DNA from: a bacterium | GTDB lineage: Bacteria > Orphanbacterota > Orphanbacteria > Orphanbacterales > Orphanbacteraceae | DNA length: 64,000 nucleotides | Assembly: GCA_025782575.1 (NCBI GenBank) | Contig: JALGYY010000008.1 | Location: 44,373-108,372 of the forward strand | Direction: 5' to 3' | Shown: one piece after another, positions 55,276 through 63,152 of the stretch | Layout of the letters: each line of letters starts with the position of its first letter | Position numbering within the stretch: position 1 is the stretch's first letter | Made by a program: the position numbers and the translations under genes | Notes under the pieces: generated by a model | What the model was told of the DNA's origin: nothing | The model's database searches: none | Seen by the model: the letters and a program-made list of their open reading frames with translations, nothing else

Positions 55276-56661
55276 GTGTATCGTGAATTACTACGTATGA
55301 TCGTTGCTCTCGGCGCGCTTGCGCTTGTCGCCGGTTCGTCGATTGCCGCCCAGGACAGTGTCAGTTGTAACATGACCCTTCTTTCCCAAACTGATACGAG
55401 AACTGAATCCTACAACGATTGCTGGGGATACACGGCCCCCAACGGGGATGAATACGCAATCATCGGGTACAAAACGGGAACGGTGTTCTATAACGTCACC
55501 GACCCCCAGGTACCGGTGGAAGTCGGGTTTATCTCGGGTCCTAACTCCACCTGGCGGGATATCAAGACCTATCAGAACTATTGCTATATCGGAACGGAAG
55601 GGAGTGGGGGCGGAACAGGGATGCAGATTGTCGACCTCTCCGACCCTGAGAACCCGGTTCGCGTGAATACGTACAATGCGACCTTTACCACATCGCACAA
55701 CCTTTACATCGATACGGCTGCGGGGCGCTGCTACGTTGTCGGCGCGAGTGGCGGCATGCATATTCTCGACATCGCGACCGATCCGGTAAACCCGATCTGG
55801 CTCGGCTCATGGGGTAACTTCTACATTCATGACCTTTACGTCGAGAACGACACCGCCTATGTGGGAAACATTTCCGATCAGTCGTTCCGCGTACTTGATG
55901 TATCGAACCCGGCGAATATCCAGATACTGATCGCCCACACTTACGCGTCCGCCTCTACGCACAACTGCTGGATCCATCCGGACCACAATTTCCTCCTTAC
56001 GAGTGACGAAGCGGGGCGCGGTCACATTCGTTGCTGGGACATTTCGGACCCGCAGAACGTGACGGAGGTTTCCGATTACAAGAAACCGGGCTTCTTTGTC
56101 TCGGCTCACAATGTGATGATGAAGGGGGCTGTCGCTTATATTTCCTACTACACCGAAGGGACGAGGGTCGTCGACTTTTCCGATCCCTTCAACCCGGTGG
56201 AACTTGGTTTCTACGACACCTATACTGGTGGCGGCGGCCCGTTTGCCGGGAACTGGGGCGTGTACCCATTTCTCCCGTCCGGGACGATCGTCTCGAGCGA
56301 TATGGCAAGCGGTCTATTCCTGACTCGCTATGACGATCCTATCGTGACGGACGTCACTTCCGGCAATCCCACGATGGTTCTGCCGGTTGCCAGGCTGATG
56401 CCGAACGTCCCGAATCCGTTCAATCCGGCCACGCGGATCGCCTACCAGCTACCTGTGACCGGACAGGTCGATCTCTCGATCTATGATCCGGCCGGTCGCC
56501 TGGTACGGACAATGGTCTCCGGCGCGCAAGAGGCCGGATCGCACACCATCACCTGGAACGGCCGGGATGGGAACGGAGCGCCCGCGTCAAGCGGCGTCTA
56601 CTTCTACCGTCTGAACACGGATGACACCGCCATCTCCCGCAAGCTCCATCTCGTCCGCTGA
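55276..56661 (+). CDS. Secreted choice-of-anchor B protein, short paralog
   Basis: 461 residues from GTG with AGGAGG five bases upstream (MYRELLRMIVALGALALVAG signal). LVIVD-like repeats: YNDCWGYTAPNGDEYAIIGY, NSTWRDIKTYQNYCYIGTEG, FTTSHNLYIDTAAGRCYVVG, SASTHNCWIHPDHNFLLTSD and FAGNWGVYPFLPSGTIVSSD; then the FlgD-like C-terminus PNPFNPATRIAYQLPVTGQ, DPAGRLVRTMVSGAQEAGSH. It lacks the two internal domains of the upstream paralog and has its own terminator, so it is probably its own transcription unit. Function unknown; secreted. Confidence 0.85.
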   Translation: MYRELLRMIVALGALALVAGSSIAAQDSVSCNMTLLSQTDTRTESYNDCWGYTAPNGDEYAIIGYKTGTVFYNVTDPQVPVEVGFISGPNSTWRDIKTYQNYCYIGTEGSGGGTGMQIVDLSDPENPVRVNTYNATFTTSHNLYIDTAAGRCYVVGASGGMHILDIATDPVNPIWLGSWGNFYIHDLYVENDTAYVGNISDQSFRVLDVSNPANIQILIAHTYASASTHNCWIHPDHNFLLTSDEAGRGHIRCWDISDPQNVTEVSDYKKPGFFVSAHNVMMKGAVAYISYYTEGTRVVDFSDPFNPVELGFYDTYTGGGGPFAGNWGVYPFLPSGTIVSSDMASGLFLTRYDDPIVTDVTSGNPTMVLPVARLMPNVPNPFNPATRIAYQLPVTGQVDLSIYDPAGRLVRTMVSGAQEAGSHTITWNGRDGNGAPASSGVYFYRLNTDDTAISRKLHLVR

Positions 56662-56668
56662 CCTGCAA

Positions 56669-56702
56669 CCCCGGTTCGGAGCGCGCCGAACCGGGGCTTT
56701 TT
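56669..56702 (+). terminator. Strong rho-independent terminator
   Basis: CCCCGGTTCGG / CCGAACCGGGG perfect 11-bp stem with 6-base loop followed by CTTTTT. Confidence 0.88.
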
Positions 56703-56815
56703 CCAACCAGGCAGATATGCTATTCTTCCCGCGAATTCACGATGACAGGGGCGGTTTGATGCCCCATTGAATTAATAACCTGTACCCCCTAGCGGGCAAT
56801 TAGAGGCTTCATAGC

Positions 56816-57610
56816 ATGGCTAAACTGACAGCGAAGACAGCAGACGTCTACACTCTTTACGAGAACTCCGTGCAGGATCCGGAGACCGAAGTTCGATTTC
56901 TGAAAAGGGTCTACAAGAAGAAATATAATAAACGGCCAACCAGCCTGCGTGAGGATTTCTGCGGAACCGGCGCACTGGCCTGTGAGTGGGTCAAGGATTC
57001 CAAGAAGAACTCCGCCATGGGGGTCGACCTCGACCCAGCCCCATTGAAGTGGGGGACGGAGCACCACGTCGCCTCCCTCGGAAAGTCCGCCGATCGGGTT
57101 CGGCTTGTAGAAGCTGATGTATTGAAACCGCGGGATGAGAAATTCGACATTGTCAGCGCCAACAACTTCTCCTACTTCTGCTTCAAAGAGCGGGACGTCC
57201 TTCTCTCCTATTTCAAGACTGTACTCGGCTCTCTGAACAAGACCGGGTTTTTCTATCTTGATATCTATGGCGGCCCCGAGGCGCAGGTCCCGCAACTGGA
57301 AGAATGGGAATACGACGACTATTCCTATGTGTGGGATCAGGACTACTTCGATCCGGTCTCAGGCGACTATCTCTGCTACATCCACTTCAAGTTCCCGGAC
57401 GGGAGCAAGATCAAGAAGGCATTCACCTATGACTGGCGTCTCTGGAATCTCATGGAAGTGAAGGACCTGCTCATAGAGGCGGGCTTCTCGAGTACCAAAG
57501 TCTTCTGGGAAGGGACTGACAAAGACGGCGACGGAAACGGCGTGTTCCGGCCGGTCAAAAAAGGGGACGGCGCGATCGCCTGGCTCGCCTATCTGGTGGC
57601 GACTCCCTAG
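56816..57610 (+). CDS. Class I SAM-dependent methyltransferase
   Basis: 264 residues. SAM-binding region SLREDFCGTGALACEWVKD (motif I, DFCGTGAL), MGVDLDPAPLKWGTEH (acidic loop), LVEADVLKPRDEKFDIVSAN and SANNFSYFCFKERDVLLSYF; the C-terminal part is aromatic and acidic (LEEWEYDDYSYVWDQDYFDP). Close to the family annotated as class I methyltransferases with SAM-MTase fold; substrate unknown. Convergent with the MurU-like operon. Confidence 0.8.
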   Translation: MAKLTAKTADVYTLYENSVQDPETEVRFLKRVYKKKYNKRPTSLREDFCGTGALACEWVKDSKKNSAMGVDLDPAPLKWGTEHHVASLGKSADRVRLVEADVLKPRDEKFDIVSANNFSYFCFKERDVLLSYFKTVLGSLNKTGFFYLDIYGGPEAQVPQLEEWEYDDYSYVWDQDYFDPVSGDYLCYIHFKFPDGSKIKKAFTYDWRLWNLMEVKDLLIEAGFSSTKVFWEGTDKDGDGNGVFRPVKKGDGAIAWLAYLVATP

Positions 57611-57630
57611 GCCCGCATCATCTCCGAGTT

Positions 57631-57686
57631 CTGGAGTTCTGGGGACACAACCGGCGGAGTTAAGTATTGTGTCCCCAGAACTCCAG
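57631..57686. repeat. REP-like palindrome, copy 3
   Basis: Perfect 20-bp arms CTGGAGTTCTGGGGACACAA and complement, loop 16 bases. Same core as the other two copies. Between two convergent genes. Confidence 0.75.
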
Positions 57687-57701
57687 GGTTCGTCGCGCGG
57701 G

Positions 57702-58439
57702 CTACGATGTGAGGTCGGTGATCGTGACGGTACCGTTGGAGAGATCCTCTTCAAGGCGGCGCATTCGCTCCGGCGTTCCGAGGTCGATCCAGTAGGCGTC
57801 GTCAACAAAATAGGCGACAACGCTCTCCCCCACCCTCACCATTTCCAGATATGATTCCACGATCGAAAAGGAGCCCGTTCCGGGGAGTCGTCCGGCAACC
57901 CCTGGGGCGAGTAGCTGAATCCCACTGAATCCGGCAGGCGTTACTTCGCCGACCGGTTCTCGTACCAGTTGATCGCCGAATCGTCCGCAGAGCTCGCCGG
58001 AACTGTCGATCGCCAATGGGCGGGAAGTCGAACGGTTCTGCACGGCGATCACGGCAACCGCTCCCGACTTTTCGCGATACTCGCGTAGCGCATCCAGCGA
58101 GATAGTCGACAGGACATCCACGTTGTGAACGAGTACCTCTTCCTGATCACCGAGCAGGTCGGCGGCATTACGAACTCCCCCACCCGTTCCCAGGATCTCT
58201 TTCTCGATGATCAGAGTCGGCTCCTGGTCGCCGGTCGGGCGTTCTGCCAGATATTGTTCAACCTGTTCGGCAAGGTAATGAGCGTTCACGACGATCGAAC
58301 CATCACATGGGTGATTCATCTTGGCGAGTGCGAGCTTGAGAAGAGGCCGCCCCCCCGCCTCGATCAAAGCTTTCGGTATTGATTCGGTCAACGGAAGCAG
58401 GCGGGTCCCCATGCCGGCCGCAAGAATCATCCCTCTCAA
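57702..58439 (-). CDS. MurU-like sugar-1-phosphate nucleotidyltransferase
   Basis: 245 residues; TTG start overlaps the RapZ-like stop by 4 bases, preceded by GGAG at 5 bases. RGMILAAGMGTRLLPLTESI followed by PKALIEAGGRPLL (donor loop), LVHNVDVLSTISLDA (metal Asp), and PAGFSGIQLLAPGV; no beta-helix tail. In Pseudomonas MurU converts MurNAc-1-phosphate to UDP-MurNAc after AmgK has phosphorylated the sugar, and the two genes are adjacent; here the kinase gene is in the same operon, which supports the same role. The specificity is inferred from the neighbour, not proved. Confidence 0.82.
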   Translation of the reverse strand: MRGMILAAGMGTRLLPLTESIPKALIEAGGRPLLKLALAKMNHPCDGSIVVNAHYLAEQVEQYLAERPTGDQEPTLIIEKEILGTGGGVRNAADLLGDQEEVLVHNVDVLSTISLDALREYREKSGAVAVIAVQNRSTSRPLAIDSSGELCGRFGDQLVREPVGEVTPAGFSGIQLLAPGVAGRLPGTGSFSIVESYLEMVRVGESVVAYFVDDAYWIDLGTPERMRRLEEDLSNGTVTITDLTS

Positions 58440-58843
58440 GAAGACTCCTCACCCAGATCGTTGTGATTCAGCCGGACCGTGTGGCCCCGCTCGGTCAGAT
58501 GATTGAAGGTCCGTTCGGCAAAGTAGACTGAGCGATGCTGCCCCCCCGTACAACCGAACGCCACCGTGATGTCCGTGAACCCGCGCTCCCGGAACGCTTC
58601 CACCGCGGAGTCGACAATGCTCCGGAGGTGCACCCAGAAAGTGCCGATCTCCGGCCGGGCCTCCAGAAATGCTTTCACTCGGATGTCACGGCCATCCAGT
58701 TCCTTGTAAGCTTCTTCCCTCCCGGGGTTCGGCAGAAACCGGCAATCAAACACAAAGCCGCCACCGTGGCCGGTTTCATCTTTCGGCATTCCCGATTTGT
58801 GATAAGAAAAGCTGAACACATGTACCATTAAGCGTTTATTCAT
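58436..58843 (-). CDS. Stand-alone RapZ C-terminal domain protein (amino-sugar sensor-like)
   Basis: 135 residues. VHVFSFSYHKSGMPKDETG, GGFVFDCRFLPNPGREEAYK, VDSAVEAFRERGFTDITVAF and GCTGGQHRSVYFAERTFNHL follow the C-terminal half of RapZ (RNase adapter, which binds glucosamine-6-phosphate and the sRNA GlmZ) but the N-terminal P-loop kinase-like half is absent. Start ATG with GAGG at 9 bases, overlapping the kinase stop by 8 bases. In this operon it may sense an amino sugar from cell-wall turnover (inference). Confidence 0.85.
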   Translation of the reverse strand: MNKRLMVHVFSFSYHKSGMPKDETGHGGGFVFDCRFLPNPGREEAYKELDGRDIRVKAFLEARPEIGTFWVHLRSIVDSAVEAFRERGFTDITVAFGCTGGQHRSVYFAERTFNHLTERGHTVRLNHNDLGEESS

Positions 58844-59954
58844 TGGTCGGCACCTCAACATAGCGATCGGGTGAATCGACGATACGACTCAGAAGGGATC
58901 CAAGATAGGAAAAACGCGCCGACAGGGGATAACGTTCCATCAATGCCCCCAGATTCTGAATCCCGAACGGCACACGCTCGAGAAACTGCTCTTTCCCCTT
59001 GTTGACACCCAGGTTGGCGTAGGCGCCGAGAGCCTGAAGAATTCGAATGAGCGCAAAACCGGGAAAGTGCGCCAGAAATTGATCCCGGTCGATCGCTTGA
59101 ATGGACTCAGCCTGATCCAAATAGGTAGCGATCAAATCTTCCCGCTGATCGTCGTTCAGGCCGGACTTCCCTGCGTAGAGAAGTGCGGCGAGATCATAGG
59201 CAAGCGGGCCTCGACGCCCCGACTGGTAGTCGATGAACCAGGGCTCTCCCTTCACCACCATGATATTCCTCGTCTGGAAATCCCGATACAGTAAGAAGTC
59301 GTCAGGCTCCTCCATGAGGAATTTGACGAGCGATTGGAAATCGGCGGCCAGCAGATCCCGGTCGAGTTTCTCGCGATAGAGAAGACCCAGAAAGTGAGTT
59401 TCGAAGTAACGGAGATCATGCTCCATCGTCTTGGGTCCGAAGCGATCATCCTGATAGCAGAGCGAATAATCGATTCCCTTGTGTCCCTCAATCTGAATGC
59501 GGGGAAGCCAGCTGACTGCTTTTCGATAAACGGAAAGTGCGGCGTCGCCCGGGGATGAGTTTGGCGATTCGGTCGCCCCGCTCCTCCTGTCGGTGTTGTC
59601 TTGGTTGTTCTTCGCGATAAGAGAGGCGAGGGAGACATCACCCAGATCAGTCTCCAGATAGACTCCTTCGCTTTCATCGGTTGCCAGAATCTCCGGCACC
59701 GGCAGGCCGATTGAGTGAAAGTGCCTGGAGAACCCGATGAACGCGGCGTTCTCCCTTTGGTCATCGTGGGCAATACCGATAACAGTCCGTTTACCGTCCC
59801 CGAGCCGGAAGACCAGGCGATCGGATCCTTCAGCGCGAATCGGCGTGATCTGTTCCGGCGGGACGCCGAAGGTCTTCTCGTAGAGTGATTTCAGTTTCGC
59901 GTTCAGTGGGCTGTCCTCCCCGCGACGATTGGTGCCGGCAGGCCTACTGTACAT
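58836..59954 (-). CDS. AmgK-like anomeric amino-sugar kinase (aminoglycoside phosphotransferase fold)
   Basis: About 372 residues. The APH-type kinase: SDRLVFRLGDGKRTVIGIAH (P-loop region), FSRHFHSIGLPVPEILATDE, catalytic loop LLYRDFQTRNIMVVKGEPWF (HRDFxxxN with Tyr in place of His) and IDYQSGRRGPLAYDLAALLY (DFG-like, 'FIDYQ'); this last pair is typical of AmgK, which phosphorylates MurNAc and GlcNAc at C1. First gene of the coupled trio. The ATG is chosen, but a CTG 48 bases inside, preceded by GGGGAGG at 8 bases, is an appealing alternative start. Confidence 0.83.
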   Translation of the reverse strand: MYSRPAGTNRRGEDSPLNAKLKSLYEKTFGVPPEQITPIRAEGSDRLVFRLGDGKRTVIGIAHDDQRENAAFIGFSRHFHSIGLPVPEILATDESEGVYLETDLGDVSLASLIAKNNQDNTDRRSGATESPNSSPGDAALSVYRKAVSWLPRIQIEGHKGIDYSLCYQDDRFGPKTMEHDLRYFETHFLGLLYREKLDRDLLAADFQSLVKFLMEEPDDFLLYRDFQTRNIMVVKGEPWFIDYQSGRRGPLAYDLAALLYAGKSGLNDDQREDLIATYLDQAESIQAIDRDQFLAHFPGFALIRILQALGAYANLGVNKGKEQFLERVPFGIQNLGALMERYPLSARFSYLGSLLSRIVDSPDRYVEVPTNE

Positions 59955-60135
59955 TGGATGATCGCCCCGAAACAAGTCGGAGAAGCTGCTCGAAGCCCGA
60001 ATGCAGCGCTTCAGGCTACTGATGACAGGACGCGCCCCTTGCCAGTGGTTCCAACATGAAGTAGGGTGGTCCTGTCCGCCCCGGCCCCACGGGTTACCTC
60101 CGTTTTGGGGAGAACCATTGACCAATTCACATGCC

Positions 60136-61187
60136 GTGACGGCCATACTCACAACTGAGCTTCGAGTTCCCGAATTGCTCCGGGAGGGTGGGGAGAGATA
60201 TGCCGCCAACCGCTTACCCTACTCCGGCAAACCCAAGCTGCTCGATCAGGTGAGAAGCGCGATCCGGTCCCGGCATTACAGTCAGAGCACTGAGAAGACC
60301 TACGTCCACTGGATCCGGCGGTTCATTCTGTTCCATGGGAAATGCCATCCAATCGACATGGGCGAGGCGGAGGTCAGTCGTTTTCTGAATCACCTCGCGG
60401 AAGAACGTCGGGTGAGTGCATCCACGCAGAATCAGGCGCTCAGCGCCATCCTCTTTCTCTATCGCCACGTTCTTGGGCGGGAACTCGAGTGGCTGGATGA
60501 TCTCGTTCGGGCAAAGCCCTCCGAGCGCGTCCGGGTCGTACTCACACGGGAGGAAGTGCGCGCCCTGCTCCGCCAGATGAGCGGCACCCCACGGATGATG
60601 GCATACTTGTTGTATGGTGCCGGCCTCAGGCTCATGGAATGCGTCCGCCTGCGAGTGAAAGATGTCGATTTCGCCCGGCACGAAATCACGGTTCGCCAGG
60701 GGAAGGGGCGCAAAGACAGGCGGACCATGCTGCCTGACAGGGTCCGCCGAGTGCTCCGAGACCATTTGGCAGAGGTCAGGCGGCAGCACGAGGCCGACCT
60801 GAAGCTAAACGCCGGTTCTGTCGAACTGCCCTACGCCATCGGCCGAAAGTACCCGAATGCACATCAGGAATGGGGCTGGCAGTGGGTCTTTCCTGCCACA
60901 AGGATCTACCACGACCGTGAAACCGGACAACACCGCCGCCATCACTTGCATCAGTCTGTTCTTCAAAAGGCGATCAAGCGGGCCGTCAGTGAGGCGGGAA
61001 TCGTGAAACCCGCGACCAGTCATATACCCTGCGCCACTCCTTCGCCACCCACCTTCTCGAAGGGGGATACGACATCAGGACAGTCCAGGAACTTCTAGGC
61101 CATCAGGATGTCAAGACCACCATGATCTATACCCACGTACTGAACCGGGGAGGGCGGGGAGTAAGAAGTCCTGTTGACATGGAGTGA
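60136..61187 (+). pseudogene. Integron integrase (IntI-type tyrosine recombinase), frameshifted
   Basis: The frame holds the N-terminal region RSAIRSRHYSQSTEKTYVHW, the active Arg (YLLYGAGLRLMECVRLRVKD), the Lys region (RQGKGRKDRRTML) and the additional IntI-specific patch (PNAHQEWGWQWVFPATRIY). At about 61022-61025 an extra AT (CATATACC for CATACC) shifts the frame and ends the protein early. Removing two bases restores [40 protein letters not shown] and [11 protein letters not shown] to a stop at 61187, that is, the second Arg (HxLRH), His and the nucleophile Tyr. So the sequence as given lacks the catalytic Tyr; either a pseudogene, a slippage site or a sequencing error. The N-terminal start is not settled (GTG 60136, TTG 60175 are candidates). 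Confidence 0.9.
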
Positions 61188-61413
61188 GGGAGGCGAAGTG
61201 TCGCGGGGTTTGCCAGCCCCATCCGTGCGGCGGTATATTTTCATTACACCGCCCGCTGCGCGGCCTATTGGCCCGGCTCGTGGAGTGTGTTTCATGTGGA
61301 AGTCGTTGCCCTATATGGTATTCTGCAACGAACAGAGATGAAGGGCCGTGCTGATATACCGCGCGATTCGCGGCGTATCAGCATTGGGCTAATTGATAGA
61401 ATAGTAGTTAGAT
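61188..61413. other. Candidate attI region between integrase and first cassette
   Basis: Ends in the core GTTAGAT (61407-61413, GTTRRRY), whose TTAGAT pairs with the ATCTAAC of the first cassette's own attC, so the first insertion point lies here. Two hairpins are visible: GGCGGT/ACCGCC (61229-61253) and an imperfect TGCTGATATACCGCG / CGCGGCGTATCAGCA (61349-61383). No clear array promoter can be assigned. Location on the 3' side of intI is reversed relative to most integrons. Confidence 0.65.
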
Positions 61414-61429
61414 TGACGGGGAGCAGGCG

Positions 61430-61741
61430 ATGACCCGACGCGCAATCCAGCCAGACGCGAAGATCACAGTTTGCGTGACGGCGCGCGACCATGCGCTCAT
61501 GCCGGAGTACACTTTCGGCGATCCCGAGTACGCTGAGCGACTCCAGCCCGCCTCTGCGGGAAGCGGCTTGGTCGGTGAATACACTCTCGATGACCTGGAA
61601 GACATCCTGGGCTACGTCGCGGCAGAGGCGAACCACACCGAAGACAGGAAGCTACGGCAGGAACTTGACGCCCTGTTCAACCGGCTGCATCGCATTCAGC
61701 GCTCGTACGACGACGGAAACTGGAACGACAGTGCAATCTAA
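61430..61741 (+). CDS. Integron cassette 1 protein, unknown
   Basis: 103 residues; GGAG six bases before the ATG. Highly charged, helical C-terminal half (YTLDDLEDILGYVAAEANHT, LRQELDALFNRLHRIQRSYD); no known family. Its stop TAA is part of the ATCTAAC core of the attC site, a normal arrangement for cassette genes. No membrane segment or signal peptide. Confidence 0.72.
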   Translation: MTRRAIQPDAKITVCVTARDHALMPEYTFGDPEYAERLQPASAGSGLVGEYTLDDLEDILGYVAAEANHTEDRKLRQELDALFNRLHRIQRSYDDGNWNDSAI

Positions 61742-61835
61742 CAAGCGCTTGCAGCGGTCAAGTTCGTCCATCGCGTCGCTGGCAGAGCCAGCGCCGCGCC
61801 GGCCGACCTTGCCGCTGAAGCGCAAGGCGTTAGGC
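61736..61835 (+). repeat. attC site 1 (100 bp)
   Basis: R'' ATCTAAC, L'' region AAGCGCTTGCAGCGG, L' region CCGCTGAAGCGCAAG and R' GTTAGGC. L'' and the complement of L' match except for one extra base, the unpaired base typical of attC that gives strand polarity. Variable central part folds less well. Confidence 0.9.
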
Positions 61836-61849
61836 GAACGGGGAAGACA

Positions 61850-62599
61850 GTGGACTTTGAGGCGCACCTATCAACACTCGCAGAGCTAGAGACGTTCGAC
61901 CCGGTCGTCTTCAAGGGAGATGGGAGTGTGCCACAATCCGTCTGCGATTTCGTTCTTGCCCTATCTCTGGTGTTCAACGACCTGAAAGACCTCTTGGACA
62001 TACATCTAGTCCTCAACGATCCGAAGCCCTCAGGCCTTCGCCCCTATACGAAGCAATTTGGTGCCATTAACGGTATTGACCACCACATCTTCCGTCTCGT
62101 TGGCGGAATCCTACACGAGCTCACTCGGTTGATTAAGAACAGCCACGAAGTGACAGATCATCTCTTTTTCCAGCGGCTTGTCAACAAGCTCCCCGTCACC
62201 GCGCGGGAGGACTGGGCGACTCTGTCAGCAGTTGCCCAGGGCGAGCAGAAACCTGGTCTCCTTGGCAAGTCGTTGGCAATAATCAGAAACAAGGTCATCT
62301 TCCACTATGATCCGGGGGTGATAGGAAAGGGCTGTATCCACCACTTCGCGAATGCAGAGGAGCCGGGCCGACGGGCCTTCGTATCGCGCGGCATCAACAT
62401 GGCGACGTCACGCTTCTATTTCGCAGACGCAGCCTCCACCGGTACACTTCCGACGATCTTAGGACCCGAAGCAGCGGATAGCCTGCCGGGAGCTCTCGTT
62501 GAGATAACGGGGCGAGTGAACACCGCACTCCACGCGCTGGTTCTCGGGTTCGTATCCGAGCGTGGGGGCGCTTTTCGAGGAAACTATGATGTCGCCTAA
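61850..62599 (+). CDS. Integron cassette 2 protein, possible HEPN-like
   Basis: 249 residues; starts with GTG shortly after the attC site (no ideal ribosome-binding site; GGGGAAGACA precedes it). Mostly helical. The block SLAIIRNKVIFHYDPG contains R-N-x4-H, the RNxxxxH pattern of HEPN domains found in toxins and abortive-infection systems; this alone is weak support. FSHDHIFRLVGGILHELTR-like stretches are helical too. Otherwise no family recognised. Stop TAA is within the GCCTAAC core of attC 2. Confidence 0.7.
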   Translation: MDFEAHLSTLAELETFDPVVFKGDGSVPQSVCDFVLALSLVFNDLKDLLDIHLVLNDPKPSGLRPYTKQFGAINGIDHHIFRLVGGILHELTRLIKNSHEVTDHLFFQRLVNKLPVTAREDWATLSAVAQGEQKPGLLGKSLAIIRNKVIFHYDPGVIGKGCIHHFANAEEPGRRAFVSRGINMATSRFYFADAASTGTLPTILGPEAADSLPGALVEITGRVNTALHALVLGFVSERGGAFRGNYDVA

Positions 62600-62691
62600 C
62601 AAGCCAGTGCAACGGGCCGCGCCCGGCCCCGGCCCAGGGGGGGAAGGCAATCGTTGCTCGTGGGCGCGGCCGCTGACCGGCAGCGTTAGGC
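62594..62691 (+). repeat. attC site 2 (98 bp)
   Basis: R'' GCCTAAC, R' GTTAGGC, with inner GC-rich part including GGGCCGCGCCCGGCCCCGG and CAATCGTTGCTCG; folds as a long hairpin. Confidence 0.85.
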
Positions 62692-62728
62692 GGCGGCATT
62701 GGACCGACACATCACACAGGAGAGAGCG

Positions 62729-63088
62729 ATGGCCAACAACGCGAAGACCACGACGGCGACGGTGATTCCGACCATGCGATACAACGATGCGACGGCAGCC
62801 ATCGAGTGGCTCTGCGAGGCGTTCGGATTCGAGAAGCACCTTGTAGTGCCCGGCGAAGACGGCACGATCGTTCACGCACAACTCGTCTTCGGCGGCGGCG
62901 CCGTATCTCAAAGCCCGTACATCATCGTGGAAGACGCCGACAAACACTACGCACGAGCTGTCGCGGCGGGCGCGGAGATCGTGATGGAGATCAGGGACGA
63001 GGACTACGGGGGCCGGGAGTACTCTTGCCGCGATCCCGAAGGTCACGTTTGGAACTTCGGCTCCTACGATCCCTGGGCCGCCGCCTAA
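62729..63088 (+). CDS. Integron cassette 3: VOC/glyoxalase-family protein (PhnB-like)
   Basis: 119 residues; AGGAG six bases before the ATG. VIPTMRYNDATAAIEWLCEA, FGFEKHLVVPGEDGTIVHAQ, LVFGGGAVSQSPYIIVEDAD and SCRDPEGHVWNFGSYDPW are the beta-alpha-beta units of the vicinal oxygen chelate fold (PF00903), close to the YnfA/PhnB-like group. Such genes are common cassette cargo and include resistance and detoxification proteins, but many have no known role. Stop TAA is in the core of attC 3. Confidence 0.88.
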   Translation: MANNAKTTTATVIPTMRYNDATAAIEWLCEAFGFEKHLVVPGEDGTIVHAQLVFGGGAVSQSPYIIVEDADKHYARAVAAGAEIVMEIRDEDYGGREYSCRDPEGHVWNFGSYDPWAAA

Positions 63089-63149
63089 CAAGCGCTTGCA
63101 GCGGACGGTCCGCTGCGCGGCCCGCCGCTGAACCGCAACAGCGTTAGAT
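63083..63149 (+). repeat. attC site 3 (67 bp)
   Basis: R'' GCCTAAC then AAGCGCTTGCAGCGG (as in attC 1), CGGACGGTCCG in the centre, CCGCTGAACCGCAAC and R' GTTAGAT. Confidence 0.9.
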
Positions 63150-63152
63150 TCA

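Noticed and set aside
60118-60149. TTGACC / CATACT as promoter of intI
   Set aside because: Spacer of 20 bases is outside the normal range.
61491-61889. Second frame of 132 codons overlapping cassette 1 and attC 1
   Set aside because: It reads across the attC site and out of the expected cassette border; Ser/Arg-rich shadow.
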